A DNA stretch of 33,091 nucleotides. Origin: an uncultured Prevotellaceae bacterium (GTDB lineage: Bacteria; Bacteroidota; Bacteroidia; Bacteroidales; Bacteroidaceae). The position numbers and the translations under genes are program-made. Below are positions 1-7,214 of this stretch, piece by piece. Every line of letters begins with the position of its first letter. Positions within the stretch are counted from its first letter, which is position 1. The notes under the pieces were generated by a model. The model ran no database searches. It was not told where the DNA came from and saw only the letters and a list, made by a program, of their open reading frames with translations. The DNA is taken from the NCBI GenBank assembly GCA_902769705.1, contig CACXPX010000044.1, forward strand, positions 1-33,091, written 5' to 3'.

Positions 1-160
1 GAACATCGTGGGCAGCCGCGTGCTGTTCCAGCCGGAGTACACCGTGGACGTGGCCACCCAGAAGCGCAACCGTCAGTTCCTGAGCAACGTCACCGTGCGG
101 AATGTGAAGGATCTGTTGCCGAAGGAAGATGCTGAGAACGACCAACAGCAGGGAGGCTAA
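1..160 (+). CDS. C-terminal end of a probable HU-like DNA-binding protein (5' end outside window)
   Basis: An open frame runs from the window edge (first full codon at base 2) to TAA at 158-160, giving about 52 residues. It contains a short beta-rich stretch (RVLFQPEYTVDV), then an Asn/Arg-rich segment and a hydrophilic Gln/Gly tail (DQQQGG). The domain core lies outside the window, so the name rests mostly on context. Smalltalk micro-proteins, one of which follows, are typically encoded next to HU-family DNA-binding proteins in Bacteroidales, and the visible tail fits the disordered C-terminus of such proteins. The last 14 bases before the stop are repeated just after it as the left arm of a hairpin. 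Seen: open frame and tail. Inferred: HU-like identity, moderate confidence. Confidence 0.5.
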   Translation, partial: NIVGSRVLFQPEYTVDVATQKRNRQFLSNVTVRNVKDLLPKEDAENDQQQGG

Positions 161-165
161 GACTC

Positions 166-198
166 CAACAGCAGGGAGGGCAACCTCCCTCGCTGTTG
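166..198 (+). terminator. Hairpin between HU-like gene and smalltalk gene
   Basis: The arms 166-179 and 184-198 pair almost perfectly (CAACAGC and GGGAGG against CCTCCC and GCTGTTG) with one bulged base and a GCAA loop. There is no following T-run, so it could be an mRNA-stabilising or attenuating hairpin instead of a classical terminator. The left arm duplicates the last coding bases of the preceding gene (143-156). Confidence 0.55.
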
Positions 199-252
199 AC
201 CAATTAAATGAAAATTAAAAATGAACCATTAAAATGAAAGGAGGAATTCTAA

Positions 253-351
253 ATGAATAGTAAAGAACGATGGAAGTTCATCATCCAAACGGTCATTGCG
301 ATTTTGACCGCTATCGCCACCAGCCTTGGCGTCGCAAGTTGCCTTGCATAG
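253..351 (+). CDS. Smalltalk family micro-protein (32 aa)
   Basis: This is a very small gene encoding 32 residues that starts MNSKERWKFIIQ and ends in SLGVASCLA. A short basic, amphipathic start is followed by one hydrophobic helix (IIQTVIAILTAIATSLGVASC), so it is probably a single-pass membrane peptide. Length, the WKFIIQTVIAILTAIATSLGV pattern and the upstream HU-like gene match the Bacteroidales smalltalk family, whose function is unknown. The start is supported by a strong AGGAGG at 239-244, eight bases before ATG. The ending ASC resembles a lipobox, but the Cys is too close to the C-terminus for a normal lipoprotein. An amidase gene often accompanies this pair in other genomes; none is seen here. 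Confidence 0.8.
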   Translation: MNSKERWKFIIQTVIAILTAIATSLGVASCLA

Positions 352-655
352 CGGGCGAGCCCGAAAAGGTAAAAAGGTAAAAGGGTAAAGAGTAAAAAAA
401 AGTGGAAGCAGAGGACAAAACCACTGCACCGATTCAGTGCGCTGGTTCTAACAACAAGAGCAGAGCCATCATCATCAACGAGAACGGGCACTAGAGATTT
501 AGAATAATTAACATCCGAATGTGCAAGTTTTGAGGCTTTCGGCGTTTTATCAAGTAGAACGTTTTCGTTAAGGCGTAAGCAGAGCAACGTGTTTGCTCTG
601 CTTTTGCGGGAAAAAAAGGATGAATATTCAACATTAACAACGAAATGATAACAAA
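352..655. other. Intergenic region after smalltalk: A-rich GGTAAAAA repeat and a hairpin
   Basis: No convincing gene is present. Just after the smalltalk stop lies a run of GGTAAAA-type units (about 365-399). A GTG-initiated frame at 402-494 (30 residues) has no recognisable features and no good ribosome site, so I do not call it. A hairpin lies at 577-603. No clear Bacteroidetes promoter was found for the following lipoprotein. Confidence 0.6.
577..605 (+). terminator. Terminator-like hairpin
   Basis: A perfect 11-bp stem (577-587 with 593-603, AAGCAGAGCAA with TTGCTCTGCTT) has a 5-base loop and is followed by a short T-run. It probably ends the transcript that carries the smalltalk gene. 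Confidence 0.6.
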
Positions 656-1102
656 ATGAAAGCAATGAAGTTTTATGCAAGTGTCTTTATGATGCTTGCC
701 GCCTTCTCCCTCGCCTCGTGCAGCATCGAAAGCAACGACGGGGATTGGGACCCGATGGTTTGGAAAGCTGAAGTGCCGGTGGAGACGACCGATGGCGTAT
801 ATCATGTTTCTGAAACTGGTGGCGAGTTGACTTTCTCTTGCCGGAACTACTCAGCTCCGTGGATTGAGTGGGCTGAGTCGAACGGTGAATACTATTATCC
901 TCCGCGCCAAAAGAATGACTATCATACGATAACGGCTGATTGGTTCAAGGCGGAGATGAGCGGGAATAAACTGAAGGTGGTTTTCAAGGGTAATGACACT
1001 GACATCGCTCGAGCACTCCAACTGACCGTCACGGCAGGTGATATCTTTTACACCTTTAAGTTCAGGCAATTCGCTTCGGACGCAAAAGGCGCTGTCAGAT
1101 AA
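656..1102 (+). CDS. Putative lipoprotein, BACON-like
   Basis: This encodes 148 residues. It begins with a lipoprotein signal peptide (MKAMKFYASVFMMLAAFSLASC) with lipobox LASC, so Cys22 would be the lipidated residue. The mature part reads as a single beta-sandwich: a ..YHVSETGGELTFSCRNY.. strand pair near residues 50-65, WIEWAE at about 71-76, and a closing ..ALQLTVTAGDIFYTFKFRQ at about 120-138. This layout resembles the BACON-type Ig-like domains of Bacteroidetes surface proteins, but the match is loose and I offer it as a guess. An alternative start is the second ATG at 665. It stands alone, with no partner gene that explains its role. Confidence 0.75.
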   Translation: MKAMKFYASVFMMLAAFSLASCSIESNDGDWDPMVWKAEVPVETTDGVYHVSETGGELTFSCRNYSAPWIEWAESNGEYYYPPRQKNDYHTITADWFKAEMSGNKLKVVFKGNDTDIARALQLTVTAGDIFYTFKFRQFASDAKGAVR

Positions 1103-1155
1103 GGTGTTGAAGTTTTGAAAGAGAAAGTTTAAACATTAAGAGCCCCCCCTCTTAT

Positions 1156-1170
1156 CCCCCCCGTAGGGGG
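1156..1170. repeat. C-run/G-run inverted repeat
   Basis: Seven C, GTA and five G can fold into a short GC hairpin at 1156-1170, preceded by another seven-C run at 1144-1150. It lies 50 nt downstream of the lipoprotein stop and could stop or stabilise that transcript. No T-run follows. Confidence 0.4.
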
Positions 1171-1255
1171 AAGTATTTCGAGGAATGAGGAACGAGGAAG
1201 GATGAAGGAGGAACGGGAAAGCATGCAGGCATATGAAAAAAAGGAGTGATTCTAT

Positions 1256-1286
1256 TTTGTCATTCCAAAAAAAATGATTAATTTTG
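1256..1286 (+). promoter_or_regulatory. Bacteroidetes-type promoter for the scaffold-GGGtGRT pair
   Basis: TTTG at 1256-1259 and TAATTTTG at 1279-1286 are 19 bases apart, matching the Bacteroidetes -33/-7 consensus. An in-frame ATG at 1274 lies inside this promoter, so the real translation start must be further downstream. Confidence 0.7.
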
Positions 1287-1330
1287 CACTCACAAAACAT
1301 GAGGATTACCATTTTTTTAATTTATCGAAT

Positions 1331-2032
1331 ATGATTTATTCTAAGGAAGTTGAAAACATGTGCGTTGTGGCAAAAGGCCCCAACCACGGTCCTGCTCCCA
1401 TTCCCGAAGAGGGCAAATGGATTCAGGCAAAAGAAATCAAGGACATTTCTGGTTACACTCACGGAATCGGCTGGTGCGCTCCCCAGCAGGGTGCTTGCAA
1501 GCTGTCGCTGAACGTGAAGGACGGCATCATTCAGGAGGCTCTGGTGGAGACCATCGGTTGCACGGGTATGACCCACTCTGCCGCTATGGCCAGCGAGATT
1601 CTCCCCGGCAAGACCATCCTGGAGGCTCTGAACACCGACCTTGTCTGCGATGCCATCAACACCGCTATGCGCGAGTTGTTCCTGCAAATCGTCTACGGAC
1701 GCACACAGAGCGCTTTCTCTGAGGGCGGTCTCGTGATTGGCGCTGGTCTTGAGGACCTCGGCAAGGGACTCCGTTCGCAGACGGGTACTCTCTATGGCAC
1801 GGTTGCCAAAGGCACTCGCTATCTGGAACTCACCGAGGGCTACATCACCAAGCAGTTCCTCGACAAGGACTCTCAGGTTTGTGGCTACGAATATGTCCAC
1901 CTCGGCAAGATGATGGAAGCCATCAAGAACGGTATGGACGCCAACGAGGCTGTGAAGAAGTTCACGGGCACCTATGGCCGCACCACCGCCGAGCAGGGAG
2001 TTGTGAAAGCTATTGACCCACGTAAAGAATAG
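1331..2032 (+). CDS. NifU-like iron-sulfur cluster assembly scaffold protein
   Basis: The product is about 233 residues starting MIYSKEVENMCVVAKG. It resembles the NifU N-terminal/IscU-like scaffold family used for Fe-S cluster assembly. Conserved cysteines lie in the motifs GWCAPQQGACKL, TIGCTGMTHS and LVCDAIN, candidate cluster ligands. An in-frame ATG at 1274 lies within the promoter -7 element, so 1331 is preferred. A third option, 1358 (MCVVAKG), has an AAGGAAG eight bases upstream. The gene is followed 82 bp later by the GGGtGRT gene on the same strand, and the two probably form one unit ending at the terminator at 3155. Family membership is well supported by sequence; the acceptor proteins of the cluster are unknown. 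Confidence 0.88.
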   Translation: MIYSKEVENMCVVAKGPNHGPAPIPEEGKWIQAKEIKDISGYTHGIGWCAPQQGACKLSLNVKDGIIQEALVETIGCTGMTHSAAMASEILPGKTILEALNTDLVCDAINTAMRELFLQIVYGRTQSAFSEGGLVIGAGLEDLGKGLRSQTGTLYGTVAKGTRYLELTEGYITKQFLDKDSQVCGYEYVHLGKMMEAIKNGMDANEAVKKFTGTYGRTTAEQGVVKAIDPRKE

Positions 2033-2035
2033 TTT

Positions 2036-2108
2036 AATTGGACAATTGGACAATTGGACAAAATTGACTAAGAGATCGTAAAATTGTAAAATCGTAAAAT
2101 TGTAGAAT
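2036..2108. repeat. Short tandem repeats between the scaffold and GGGtGRT genes
   Basis: Three perfect copies of AATTGGAC occupy 2036-2059. A second repeat made of CGTAAAATTGTAAAAT units occupies about 2077-2108. Together they fill nearly the whole gap between the two genes. A related CGTAAAAT/TGTAAAAT block precedes purC at about 5463-5507. Confidence 0.75.
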
Positions 2109-2114
2109 TAAGCT

Positions 2115-3128
2115 ATGATAAGAAAAGTTTCATTCGAAAGTTATGAGCGCCGCATCAAGCAGGTGCTGGCCGCTCTGAAAGAGAACGGAATCGAGAGCAT
2201 CGAAGAGGCCAACGAGATTTGTGAGAAGGTCGGCGTGGATCCCTATCAGATGTGTGAAGACACTCAGGGTATCTGCTTCGAGAATGCCAAGTGGGCCTAT
2301 GTGTGTGGTGCCGCCATCGCCATCAAGAAGGGCGTGAAGAATGCTGCTGAGGCTGCCGAGGCTATCGGTATCGGTCTGCAGAGCTTCTGCATTCCCGGAA
2401 GCGTTGCCGACGACCGCAAGGTGGGTATCGGCCACGGTAACCTGGCTGCCCGTCTGCTCCGCGAGGAGACTGAGTGCTTCGCCTTCCTGGCTGGCCACGA
2501 GAGCTTCGCCGCTGCTGAGGGTGCCATCAAGATTGCCGAGAAGGCCAACAAGGTGCGCCAGAAGCCTCTGCGCGTCATCCTGAACGGTCTGGGCAAGGAT
2601 GCTGCTATGATCATCAGCCGCATCAACGGTTTCACCTATGTGCAGACTCAGTTCGACTACTACACCGGTGAGGTGAAGGTGGTGAAGGAGATTCCTTATA
2701 GCGACGGTCCCCGCGCCAAAGTGAAGTGCTATGGTGCCGACGATGTTCGCGAGGGTGTTGCCATCCTGTGGAAGGAGAACGTTGACGTGTCGATCACTGG
2801 TAACTCTACCAACCCCACCCGCTTCCAGCACCCCGTTGCCGGAACCTACAAGAAGGAGCGCGTGCTCGCTGGCAAGCCTTACTTCTCGGTGGCTTCAGGT
2901 GGTGGTACAGGTCGCACTCTGCACCCCGACAACATGGCAGCTGGTCCCGCAAGCTACGGTATGACCGACACACTCGGACGTATGCATAGCGATGCTCAGT
3001 TCGCTGGCTCGAGCTCAGTTCCCGCTCACGTTGAGATGATGGGCTTCCTCGGCATCGGAAACAACCCGATGGTGGGTGCTACGGTTTCTATCGCCGTTGA
3101 GGTTGACCTCGCCCTGAACAAGAAATAA
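2115..3128 (+). CDS. GGGtGRT family protein
   Basis: This encodes 337 residues and carries the family signature GGGTGRTLHPDNMAAGPASYG at about residues 260-280, followed by a Gly-rich C-terminal part (GFLGIGNNPMVGATVSIAVEVDLAL). The N-terminal half is helical with several cysteines (CEKVG, MCEDTQGICFENA). No signal peptide or membrane segment is seen, so it is cytoplasmic. The family is named after the motif and has no established biochemical role to my knowledge. Its position 82 bp downstream of a NifU-like scaffold, sharing a promoter and terminator, suggests a task linked to Fe-S clusters; this is inference. Codon use and base composition match the neighbours, with no sign of recent transfer. 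Confidence 0.88.
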   Translation: MIRKVSFESYERRIKQVLAALKENGIESIEEANEICEKVGVDPYQMCEDTQGICFENAKWAYVCGAAIAIKKGVKNAAEAAEAIGIGLQSFCIPGSVADDRKVGIGHGNLAARLLREETECFAFLAGHESFAAAEGAIKIAEKANKVRQKPLRVILNGLGKDAAMIISRINGFTYVQTQFDYYTGEVKVVKEIPYSDGPRAKVKCYGADDVREGVAILWKENVDVSITGNSTNPTRFQHPVAGTYKKERVLAGKPYFSVASGGGTGRTLHPDNMAAGPASYGMTDTLGRMHSDAQFAGSSSVPAHVEMMGFLGIGNNPMVGATVSIAVEVDLALNKK

Positions 3129-3154
3129 GAAATTATTTCGCTCGAATAACTAAT

Positions 3155-3188
3155 AAAGGTTGGCTTTCAGTGAAGCCAACCTTTTTTT
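3155..3188 (+). terminator. Rho-independent terminator of the scaffold-GGGtGRT unit
   Basis: An 11-bp stem (3156-3166 with 3173-3183, AAGGTTGGCTT with AAGCCAACCTT) is followed by a T-run to 3188. On the other strand the stem is followed by TATT only, so it works mainly for the plus strand but may also help end the converging minus-strand gene. Confidence 0.9.
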
Positions 3189-3194
3189 GTTTCC

Positions 3195-3238
3195 TCGTTA
3201 TTTCGTTATTTCGTTATTCCGTTATTTCGTTATAACGT
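3195..3238. repeat. CGTTATTT octamer tandem repeat
   Basis: About five imperfect copies of CGTTATTT lie between the terminator and the end of the converging DUF5715 gene. This is one of several A/T-rich octamer repeats that sit directly beside gene ends in this window. Confidence 0.75.
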
Positions 3239-3248
3239 TTTTGCCCCC

Positions 3249-4172
3249 CTACCTCACCGTGGCATGGAAACAGCTCTGCTTGACCTCATATTTCACGTAG
3301 CAACGGCCTTGCTTGCGGAGGTCGTTGAGCACCTCAGAGAGGATTTGCTTCAGCCGAACATCGCCTGCCGTGCGGTCTTTGCGGTAAGCTGAGTCGGTTT
3401 CTTCCACGCGCAGATAGCGGTTGTAGGCGATGTCGAACGTTGTTCCATACATGTGGCAACTGTTCTCCGTGGCATTCACATTCCCCCTACGCAAGCGCGC
3501 CACATCGTCTTTGGAGCGCAACACACTTGTGACCACAATCTTGTGGAGCGGAAGCCCCTTAACTTGCAGACTATCAAAGAAGTTACGCCCGATGTCTTGA
3601 AGTAAAACTGAAGCACGCGGAACCAGATAAGGGATGCTCTGACGGAGCGGCTCGACAAAGAAATAAGGGTTGCTGCCCACATACACCAACTCCGACTTGC
3701 GGCTCTCGGCTTCAGCCCGATTCTGAACTGGCGACACGCCCCACTTGTTGGCGGCAACAATCTGAACGTCTTGCAAGTCGGGGAAGGCATCCGTATAGCT
3801 GGGCACGCTCACTATGCGATGGCGTGCTACACTACCGTCGGGATTGAAGAAACGGCTCGTTGACGGAACACCGTTCAAGGCTTTCTTAGCGTCTTTATCG
3901 GCCTTTGGGGCTGGGGCTGGCGATTGTGTTGGGGCTTCTGCTGGCGCGGTTTCCCCGGCCTCAGGAGCAGCCTCTGTCAGCACTTTGGCCAAGGTGGTGT
4001 CCTTCACTTCCGAAGCGTCGGCCGTGAGGGGTTGCCCGGCTTGCATTTCCTGTTGCGGCTCCTGCCCCTCCCCCTTCGGTTTGGCCACCGATGGGAATAT
4101 CGTTCTCACCAGCGCCAAGAAGATGACAACCAAACAAAAAAGCTGAAGATATCTGTTCTGACTTAATTTCAT
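3249..4172 (-). CDS. DUF5715 family protein, M15 peptidase-like
   Basis: The 307-residue product starts MKLSQNRYLQLF; an upstream ATG at 4226 would place the start before the promoter at 4197-4231. The N-terminus has one hydrophobic segment (LFCLVVIFLALV), so the protein is anchored or exported. A Pro/Ala/Glu-rich linker follows (about residues 30-100). The C-terminal half has the pattern SCHMYGTTFD (His240, Asp247) and a final CFHATVR (His303). SxHxxGxxxD with a late His is the zinc-ligand layout of M15 D,D-/L,D-peptidases (VanY/DacB type), so peptidoglycan cleavage in the periplasm is plausible. DUF5715 family naming is from recognition of ..IPYLVPRASVLLQDIGRNFFDSL... Catalysis is inferred. 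Confidence 0.82.
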   Translation of the reverse strand: MKLSQNRYLQLFCLVVIFLALVRTIFPSVAKPKGEGQEPQQEMQAGQPLTADASEVKDTTLAKVLTEAAPEAGETAPAEAPTQSPAPAPKADKDAKKALNGVPSTSRFFNPDGSVARHRIVSVPSYTDAFPDLQDVQIVAANKWGVSPVQNRAEAESRKSELVYVGSNPYFFVEPLRQSIPYLVPRASVLLQDIGRNFFDSLQVKGLPLHKIVVTSVLRSKDDVARLRRGNVNATENSCHMYGTTFDIAYNRYLRVEETDSAYRKDRTAGDVRLKQILSEVLNDLRKQGRCYVKYEVKQSCFHATVR

Positions 4173-4196
4173 TTCGAATGTTCGATAATTATAGTG

Positions 4197-4231
4197 CAAA
4201 GATACAAAATATTTGAGATTAACCATTACAA
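4197..4231 (-). promoter_or_regulatory. Promoter of the DUF5715 gene
   Basis: On the minus strand TATCTTTG (4204 to 4197) lies 25 nt before the ATG. The nearest upstream TTG (about 4231-4229) is spaced a little wider than usual, so the -33 element is weak. It is divergent from the phoH promoter. Confidence 0.6.
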
Positions 4232-4244
4232 GAGTAGAGAATTA

Positions 4245-4276
4245 TTTGTGGGTTTCGCGTTTTTATTGTAAATTTG
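4245..4276 (+). promoter_or_regulatory. Promoter of the phoH-purC run
   Basis: TTTG at 4245-4248 and TAAATTTG at 4269-4276 are 20 bases apart. It would give a leader of about 210 nt before the phoH TTG start. The leader contains an inverted repeat at 4417-4424/4443-4450 (CTCCACTT with AAGTGGAG) and several AAAGGG motifs. No known riboswitch class was recognised. Confidence 0.65.
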
Positions 4277-4491
4277 CACTCGATAAATATATAATTCAAC
4301 TTTCACAAGTTGAAGCGTAAAGGGTATAAAGGGAGTGAGAGAGCATAAAGGGACATTAGTCCTGCCCATGAAACGCCCAGCAAATGCAAAGCATACGTCC
4401 CCCTTAGACCCTTACACTCCACTTTAAGCCCTTCAAACCTTGAAGTGGAGATTGTGAATACTTCATTATAAATAATTAAGGTATAGAGAAT

Positions 4492-5457
4492 TTGATAGAG
4501 AAGCATATTGTACTTGAAGACATCGACCCTGTTGTTTTCTATGGTGTGAACAACGGTCATCTGCAAATGATTAAATCGTTGTATCCCAAACTCCGTATCG
4601 TCGCAAGAGACAACGTGATACGCATTCTTGGCGACAGCGGGGAAATGGAGCGATTCGAGGAGCAAATCGAAAACATGCGCCGCCATGTGCTGAAATACAA
4701 CACCATCTCGGAAGAAGACATCATCGACATCGTGAACGGCCAGAAGACTAAGGCCGACGCCGTGAAAGGAGTGGTGTGCTATAGCCTTTCGGGGCGTCCC
4801 ATCAAGAGCCGCTCGGAGAACCAGCAACGGCTCATCGACGCTTTCGAGCAAAACGACATGGTGTTTGCGGTAGGTCCTGCCGGAACGGGAAAGACCTATC
4901 TCTCGATTGCACTTGCCGTGAGGGCATTGAAGGAGAAGACCGCCAAGAAAATCATCCTTTCGCGTCCGGCCGTTGAAGCCGGTGAGAAGTTGGGATTCCT
5001 TCCTGGCGACATGAAAGAGAAGATCGACCCCTATCTGCAACCGCTCTACGATGCGCTTGAAGACATGATTCCCGCCGTGAAGCTGCAGGACATGATGGAC
5101 AAGCACGTCATTCAGATTGCTCCGCTGGCCTTCATGCGCGGACGAACGCTCTCGGATGCTGTGGTGATTCTCGATGAAGCGCAAAACACCACTCCGGCTC
5201 AAATCCGCATGTTCCTCACTCGTATGGGATGGAACACCAAGATGATTATCACGGGCGACATGACGCAAATAGACTTGCCCAAGAACCAGCTGAGCGGACT
5301 GAAAGAGGCGCTCCGCATCCTGACCGGCATCGAGGGGATTGGCGTGGTGGAACTGACGAAGAAAGACATCGTGCGCCACAAGCTTGTCACCCGCATCGTC
5401 AACGCATACGAGGCCGCCGACAAGGAGATGAAGGGGGATAAACAGGAAAACAATTAA
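4492..5457 (+). CDS. phoH: PhoH family protein (PhoH-like ATPase)
   Basis: The product has 321 residues. The start is TTG at 4492, chosen because the frame from there (MIEKHIVLEDIDPVVFYGVNN) matches the family N-terminus and no in-frame ATG fits. An N-terminal KH-like segment (about 1-100) is followed by the PhoH P-loop domain: Walker A GPAGTGKT at 128-135, the SRPAVEAGEKLGFLPGD block at about 157-173 and Walker B ILDEAQN at 226-232. PhoH-like proteins are predicted RNA-linked ATPases, with roles in RNA metabolism suggested but unsettled. The gene leads a co-directional run of metabolic genes (purC follows after 56 bp). The TTG start and long leader hint at translational restraint. Confidence 0.92.
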   Translation: MIEKHIVLEDIDPVVFYGVNNGHLQMIKSLYPKLRIVARDNVIRILGDSGEMERFEEQIENMRRHVLKYNTISEEDIIDIVNGQKTKADAVKGVVCYSLSGRPIKSRSENQQRLIDAFEQNDMVFAVGPAGTGKTYLSIALAVRALKEKTAKKIILSRPAVEAGEKLGFLPGDMKEKIDPYLQPLYDALEDMIPAVKLQDMMDKHVIQIAPLAFMRGRTLSDAVVILDEAQNTTPAQIRMFLTRMGWNTKMIITGDMTQIDLPKNQLSGLKEALRILTGIEGIGVVELTKKDIVRHKLVTRIVNAYEAADKEMKGDKQENN

Positions 5458-5513
5458 AATCAATCGTAAAATAAATTGTAAAATCGTAAATTGTTAAATA
5501 GTAAATTATATCG

Positions 5514-6461
5514 ATGAAAGCATTGACAAAAACCGAGTTCCATTTTGATGGACAGCAGAGTGTGTATCACGGAAAAGTTCGCGACGTATACGATATCAAC
5601 AACGACCTGTTGGTGATGGTGGCTACCGACCGCATTTCCGCATTCGACGTGATTCTTCCCAAAGGCATTCCCTTCAAAGGACAAGTGCTCAACCAGATTG
5701 CGGCTAAATTCCTTGATGCCACCGCCGACATCTGCCCCAACTGGAAACTCGCCACTCCCGACCCGATGGTGACCGTTGGCTTGAAGTGCGAAGGATTCCG
5801 CGTGGAGATGATTATCCGAGGCATTCTGACGGGTTCAGCCTGGCGCGACTACAAGAAAGGCGTGCGCGAGATTTGCGGTGTGAAGCTGCCCGAAGGAATG
5901 CGCGAGAACGAGCGTTTCCCAGAGCCCATCATCACTCCGACAACAAAAGCCGATGAGGGTCACGACTTGAACATCTCGCGTGAAGAAATCATCGCACAAG
6001 GCATCGTTTCGGCTGAAGACTATGCCATCATGGAAGACTACACGCGCAAGCTGTTTGCACGCGGTCAGGAAATTGCCGCCAAGCAAGGCCTCATCCTCGT
6101 TGACACGAAGTATGAATTCGGCAAGCGCGACGGTAAAGTCTATCTGATTGACGAAATCCACACTCCCGACTCCAGCCGCTATTTCTATGCCGACGGCTAT
6201 GAAGAGAAGTTCGAGAAGGGCGAGCCTCAACGTCAGCTTTCGAAAGAGTTCGTGCGCCAATGGCTCATCGAGCACAACTTCATGAACGAGCCGGGACAGC
6301 AGATGCCTGAAATCACCGACGAATATGCAGAGAGCGTGAGCGACCGTTACATCGAGCTCTATGAGCACATCACCGGTGAGCGTTTCGACAAGGCCGAAGA
6401 AGCAGGCGACATCGCCACCCGTATAGAGCAGAACGTTGCAGCTTGGTTGGCTAAAAGATAA
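5514..6461 (+). CDS. purC: Phosphoribosylaminoimidazole-succinocarboxamide (SAICAR) synthase
   Basis: The 315-residue enzyme catalyses ATP-dependent joining of CAIR and aspartate to give SAICAR in purine synthesis. The family start is clear: [27 protein letters not shown] at about residues 20-46 holds the nucleotide-binding strand and the conserved TDRISAFD. The later [11 protein letters not shown] (about 218-228) is the characteristic SAICAR synthase signature. It is full length for the Bacteroidetes form. It begins 56 bp after phoH across an A/T-rich repeat and is followed 11 bp later by menG, so they are probably cotranscribed. purM lies three genes downstream. Confidence 0.97.
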   Translation: MKALTKTEFHFDGQQSVYHGKVRDVYDINNDLLVMVATDRISAFDVILPKGIPFKGQVLNQIAAKFLDATADICPNWKLATPDPMVTVGLKCEGFRVEMIIRGILTGSAWRDYKKGVREICGVKLPEGMRENERFPEPIITPTTKADEGHDLNISREEIIAQGIVSAEDYAIMEDYTRKLFARGQEIAAKQGLILVDTKYEFGKRDGKVYLIDEIHTPDSSRYFYADGYEEKFEKGEPQRQLSKEFVRQWLIEHNFMNEPGQQMPEITDEYAESVSDRYIELYEHITGERFDKAEEAGDIATRIEQNVAAWLAKR

Positions 6462-6472
6462 CATTCGCCCAC

Positions 6473-7210
6473 ATGCCCTATCAACAAGAAACCATCAAAC
6501 CCTATGACGTGGCGGGTGACAAGACGTCGCAGGTGGAAGAGATGTTCGACAACATCGCTCCAACCTACGACAAACTGAACCACCGGCTGTCGTGGGACAT
6601 CGACCGCGGATGGCGCAAGAAGGCTATCAAGCAACTTGCCCCCTACAACCCCAAGACGATGCTCGACATCGCAACGGGAACGGGCGACTTCGCGATTCTT
6701 GCCGCCAAGATGCTGAAGCCACAGACTCTCATAGGAGCCGACATCTCGGAGGGAATGATGGAGATAGGACGGAAGAAAGTGGAGAAAGAGGGGCTTTCGG
6801 ACATCATCAAGTTCCAAAAGGAAGACTGCCTTTCCCTCTCCTACCCGGACAACACATTCGATGCCGTCACAGCAGCTTTCGGCATTCGGAACTTTGCCAA
6901 CCTCGACAAGGGACTGAGGGAAATATACAGGGTGTTGAAACCCGGAGGAAACCTGAGCATCGTCGAATTGACGCAACCCGTTTCCTTCCCGATGCATCAG
7001 TTGTTTCACGTCTATTCGCACACCGTATTGCCGCTTTATGGTCGGCTCATCTCGAAAGACCGAAGTGCATACGACTATCTCACGGCCACCATCGAAGCAT
7101 TTCCGCAAGGAGAGCAAATGGTGGAAATTCTGAAGTCGGCAGGGTTCTCCAACGCCTGTTTCAAACGGCTTACTTTTGGTATTTGCACCATGTATTTCGC
7201 AACAAAATAA
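6473..7210 (+). CDS. ubiE: Demethylmenaquinone methyltransferase (UbiE/MenG)
   Basis: The 245-residue product is a class I SAM-dependent methyltransferase. Motif [14 protein letters not shown] (64-76) binds SAM, and the family signatures [15 protein letters not shown] and [18 protein letters not shown] follow. It methylates demethylmenaquinone to menaquinone, the usual quinone in Bacteroidales; ubiquinone is not expected, so menG describes its role better. It starts 11 bp after purC and ends 4 bp before aroE, indicating tight co-transcription. The residues [17 protein letters not shown] near 36-52 are also typical of the family. Confidence 0.96.
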   Translation: MPYQQETIKPYDVAGDKTSQVEEMFDNIAPTYDKLNHRLSWDIDRGWRKKAIKQLAPYNPKTMLDIATGTGDFAILAAKMLKPQTLIGADISEGMMEIGRKKVEKEGLSDIIKFQKEDCLSLSYPDNTFDAVTAAFGIRNFANLDKGLREIYRVLKPGGNLSIVELTQPVSFPMHQLFHVYSHTVLPLYGRLISKDRSAYDYLTATIEAFPQGEQMVEILKSAGFSNACFKRLTFGICTMYFATK

Positions 7211-7214
7211 GATT

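Noticed and set aside
402-494. GTG-started 30-residue frame after smalltalk
   Set aside because: There is no ribosome site, no recognisable pattern and it overlaps repeat sequence; kept as intergenic.
1322-2053. Minus-strand open frame (243 codons)
   Set aside because: It mirrors the NifU-like gene and shows no start signals or family pattern.
4303-5463. Long minus-strand open frame (386 codons)
   Set aside because: It is antisense to phoH, whose motifs are unambiguous; the frame has no family features.
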